A DNA stretch of 43,995 nt, taken from NCBI RefSeq assembly GCF_002797395.1, contig NZ_KZ454943.1, positions 1,179,763 through 1,223,757 on the forward strand, read 5' to 3'. A model generated the notes under the pieces. That model searched no databases. It was not told the origin of the DNA and worked only from the letters and a program-made list of their open reading frames with translations. Below, piece by piece: positions 42,124 through 43,995 of the stretch. Position 1 is the first letter of the stretch. Every line of letters starts with the position of its first letter. The position numbers and the translations under genes are program-made. The stretch comes from Bacillus solitudinis (GTDB lineage Bacteria > Bacillota > Bacilli > Bacillales > Bacillaceae_D).

Positions 42124-43659
42124 CTACTCTTGATGCTCAGTCCGAAAGTCAACTGGTGAATAGCCGGTTATCCTTTTAAATAGTTTACTAAAGTACTTGA
42201 CATCTTTAAAACCAGATCTTGCTGCAACTTCGTATACTTTTAACGAAGTATTCATTAACAATTCAGTTGCCTTTTTAATCCGAAGTTCGATAACGTAATC
42301 AATAAATTTTTGATCCCTAAATTGTTTAAACAAAATACTAAAGTAATTCCGACTAATATGAATATGATCGGCAACCATTTGGAGCGTTAACTCACTTGTA
42401 TAATGATGATGAATATAGCTTAACGCACTTTCCATTAACTCATTATCTTTAGTAGTCTTTACAGGGAGCTTTGTTATAAGGAGAATACATTCTGCAATTT
42501 GTTTAATAAGAGCAGAGTACATTTCATTTAATGACTCTGTTTTTTTGATATCTTCACATTTATCAAGCAGTAAGGAGAGGGTGAGCTTACTTCCAAACAG
42601 GTTTGTTAATAGATCACATGCTTCTTGTTTAATTTCTGATGGCTGAATTTCTTCTTGCTTCCATTGCTCGTATCTCTCTTCTATACACGTAGCTACCTTC
42701 TTCTCATCGGTTGGCAAAAGAAACTGTTTCATCAGTTTTGCATCAAATCGATTGAATGACTTTTCTTTCGACTCCTTATAGGAAAAAACAATGTCTTTAG
42801 GATGAAAAAAACGTCTTTCACAAGCTAGGGCACTTTGTTTAAAACCTTTATCCGCTTCAGATAAGTCTGTAATAACATCATAACCAAATGAAAAACTCAA
42901 ACCAGACTTCTTAACCATTTCATCATTCAATTGATGTATTGTTTTTGCTGGGGCATGATCTACATTCATGAAAAAGACTAGATCTGCATTCCATATAGTA
43001 AGGCAGACACCTTCCTCATATTTAGTATAAAAGTGCTCTTGAATTTCTTCGAGAATGAAGCTTTTAAATAAACCCCCGTACTGCTCTTCAATGTTTGCTA
43101 CATCGTTCATCTTCATATATATAACAAGAATAGAGCCAGACATCAATTTTTTTACTTCCTCATAATGAGTAGTATCATTATCATTTAAAAGTACACGTTT
43201 TAATTTTTGCTCTACCATTTTCCGTTCACGTAAGGTCGTAGTCTGATCAACAAGAGTTAATTTTTTTTTAATACTTTGTTCTTCATCTAATCTTTTTACG
43301 CATTTTTGAATTAATTGTAAAAATTCTTCTTGTTCTAATGTAGGCTTTAAAACGTAATCAATTGCTCCGTATTTTATACCCTCTTTGACATATGCAAACT
43401 CATTATAACTACTAATTAAGATGACTATTAATTTCGGGTAGAGATTCAATGCTTTTTTCATGAGAGTCAGGCCATCCATTATCGGCATTTTAATATCGGT
43501 AATTAAAATGTCCACATGATTTTCCTTCATTATACTAAAGGCCTCTTCCCCATTAGAAAAATCCCCTAGAAGAGATAATCCCTCTTTATCCCATTCTACA
43601 GAAGCCTTTAAACCAGAACGGATGACTGGCTCATCATCAACGATTATGATGTTATACAT
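42124..43659 (-). CDS. YesN-type response regulator with AraC DNA-binding domain
   Basis: A 511-residue regulator. Receiver domain with DDE (8-10), phospho-acceptor Asp55 in LITDIKMPIMDG and Lys in LKPT. A long middle region, then an AraC-type double HTH at the C-terminus (LTLQMVADHIHISRNYFSILF and VYEVAARSGFKDVKYFSKLF). The ATG at 43659 is preferred over a GTG at 43668 because GAGGTGAGG precedes it. The kinase gene ends 5 bp upstream and the binding-protein gene starts 12 bp downstream. It probably controls this unit and possibly the large operon. It is clearly different from the regulator at 14659. Confidence 0.9.
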   Translation of the reverse strand: MYNIIIVDDEPVIRSGLKASVEWDKEGLSLLGDFSNGEEAFSIMKENHVDILITDIKMPIMDGLTLMKKALNLYPKLIVILISSYNEFAYVKEGIKYGAIDYVLKPTLEQEEFLQLIQKCVKRLDEEQSIKKKLTLVDQTTTLRERKMVEQKLKRVLLNDNDTTHYEEVKKLMSGSILVIYMKMNDVANIEEQYGGLFKSFILEEIQEHFYTKYEEGVCLTIWNADLVFFMNVDHAPAKTIHQLNDEMVKKSGLSFSFGYDVITDLSEADKGFKQSALACERRFFHPKDIVFSYKESKEKSFNRFDAKLMKQFLLPTDEKKVATCIEERYEQWKQEEIQPSEIKQEACDLLTNLFGSKLTLSLLLDKCEDIKKTESLNEMYSALIKQIAECILLITKLPVKTTKDNELMESALSYIHHHYTSELTLQMVADHIHISRNYFSILFKQFRDQKFIDYVIELRIKKATELLMNTSLKVYEVAARSGFKDVKYFSKLFKRITGYSPVDFRTEHQE

Positions 43660-43664
43660 GATCC

Positions 43665-43995
43665 TCACCTCAGTTTTTTCGGTTTCACGATAAGCTCAAC
43701 GATTGTTCCACTAGTGCTACTTTCGACTTTTACAGTAGAATCACTTTCAAAATAAAGGTTGACTGACTCAAATACATGAAGCAAACCTATTCCAACAGAC
43801 GTATTAGGTGTGAATGCCGCTTGTTGAACCTGGCTTAATCTTTCCTTTTCCATTCCTCTACCATTATCATGAATAACTATTTCTACTCCATCGTCCATCT
43901 TCCGTCCAGATATTTTAATTATACCTTCTCTATCAGTTGGTACAATTCCATGAAAAATAGCGTTTTCAACAATAGGCTGAAGAAGCATTTGAGGA
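43665..43995 (-). CDS. YesM-type sensor histidine kinase, C-terminal part (partial)
   Basis: Only the last 110 residues are in the window; the gene continues past the right end. PQMLLQPIVENAIFHG is the N-box of the HATPase domain of YesM/LytS-type kinases, followed by HDNGRGM and GIGLLHVFESVNLYF. It is the partner of the response regulator at 42124. Its sensor domain and phospho-acceptor His are outside the window. Confidence 0.9.
   Translation of the reverse strand, partial: PQMLLQPIVENAIFHGIVPTDREGIIKISGRKMDDGVEIVIHDNGRGMEKERLSQVQQAAFTPNTSVGIGLLHVFESVNLYFESDSTVKVESSTSGTIVELIVKPKKLR

Noticed and set aside
1-43995. CRISPR arrays, tRNA or rRNA genes, phage structural genes
   Set aside because: None seen on reading either strand.

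Overview
The window looks like a piece of chromosome from a low-GC Bacillaceae-type Firmicute. It is AT-rich, its ribosome binding sites are GGAGG-like, it has YesM/YesN-type two-component pairs and CUT1 sugar importers without their own ATPase (such importers usually share an MsmX-type ATPase), and several promoters carry CcpA-type cre sequences. No species can be named from the sequence alone. Almost everything between 2.6 kb and the right end is on the minus strand.

Left edge (1-2.5 kb): the 3' end of a Fic-family gene, an intact XerS-like tyrosine recombinase, then about 1 kb of gene remnants. Island 1 (2.6-19.6 kb): a nine-gene sugar operon read right to left: binding protein, two permeases, Gfo/Idh/MocA dehydrogenase, two xylose-isomerase-like TIM barrels, a second (IolW-like) dehydrogenase, a GH78-like rhamnosidase and a GH43 enzyme. 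Next to it are its probable regulators (response regulator then sensor kinase) and a secreted 1045-residue GH30 glycosidase with four discoidin (F5/8C) domains. The operon promoter and the GH30 promoter share a 31-nt direct-repeat box with identical internal spacing, probably the operator of the response regulator, and each also has a cre-like site. The enzyme set fits a plant side-chain polysaccharide such as type II arabinogalactan, but the substrate is inferred.

Decay zone (19.7-25.7 kb): a second XerS gene that lacks its catalytic C-terminus, a broken MATE exporter, a broken dehydrogenase and a broken GH66 dextranase/cycloisomaltooligosaccharide glucanotransferase, interspersed with two intact genes (ThuA-like protein, dehydrogenase).

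Island 2 (26-44 kb): a large operon encoding two substrate-binding proteins (one a 1004-residue membrane-anchored fusion with beta-sandwich domains), two complete permease pairs, an NHL/TPR/Yip1 membrane protein and a membrane-anchored DUF5696-like protein, with no ATPase. Upstream lies a sensor kinase (cut by the window end), response regulator, third binding protein and GH13 oligo-1,6-glucosidase. The GH13 specificity residue and the GH66 relic both point to alpha-1,6-glucan (dextran or isomalto-oligosaccharide) use. This transporter-like operon, with its unexplained DUF5696 and NHL-TPR-Yip1 proteins, is the best candidate for an undescribed system.
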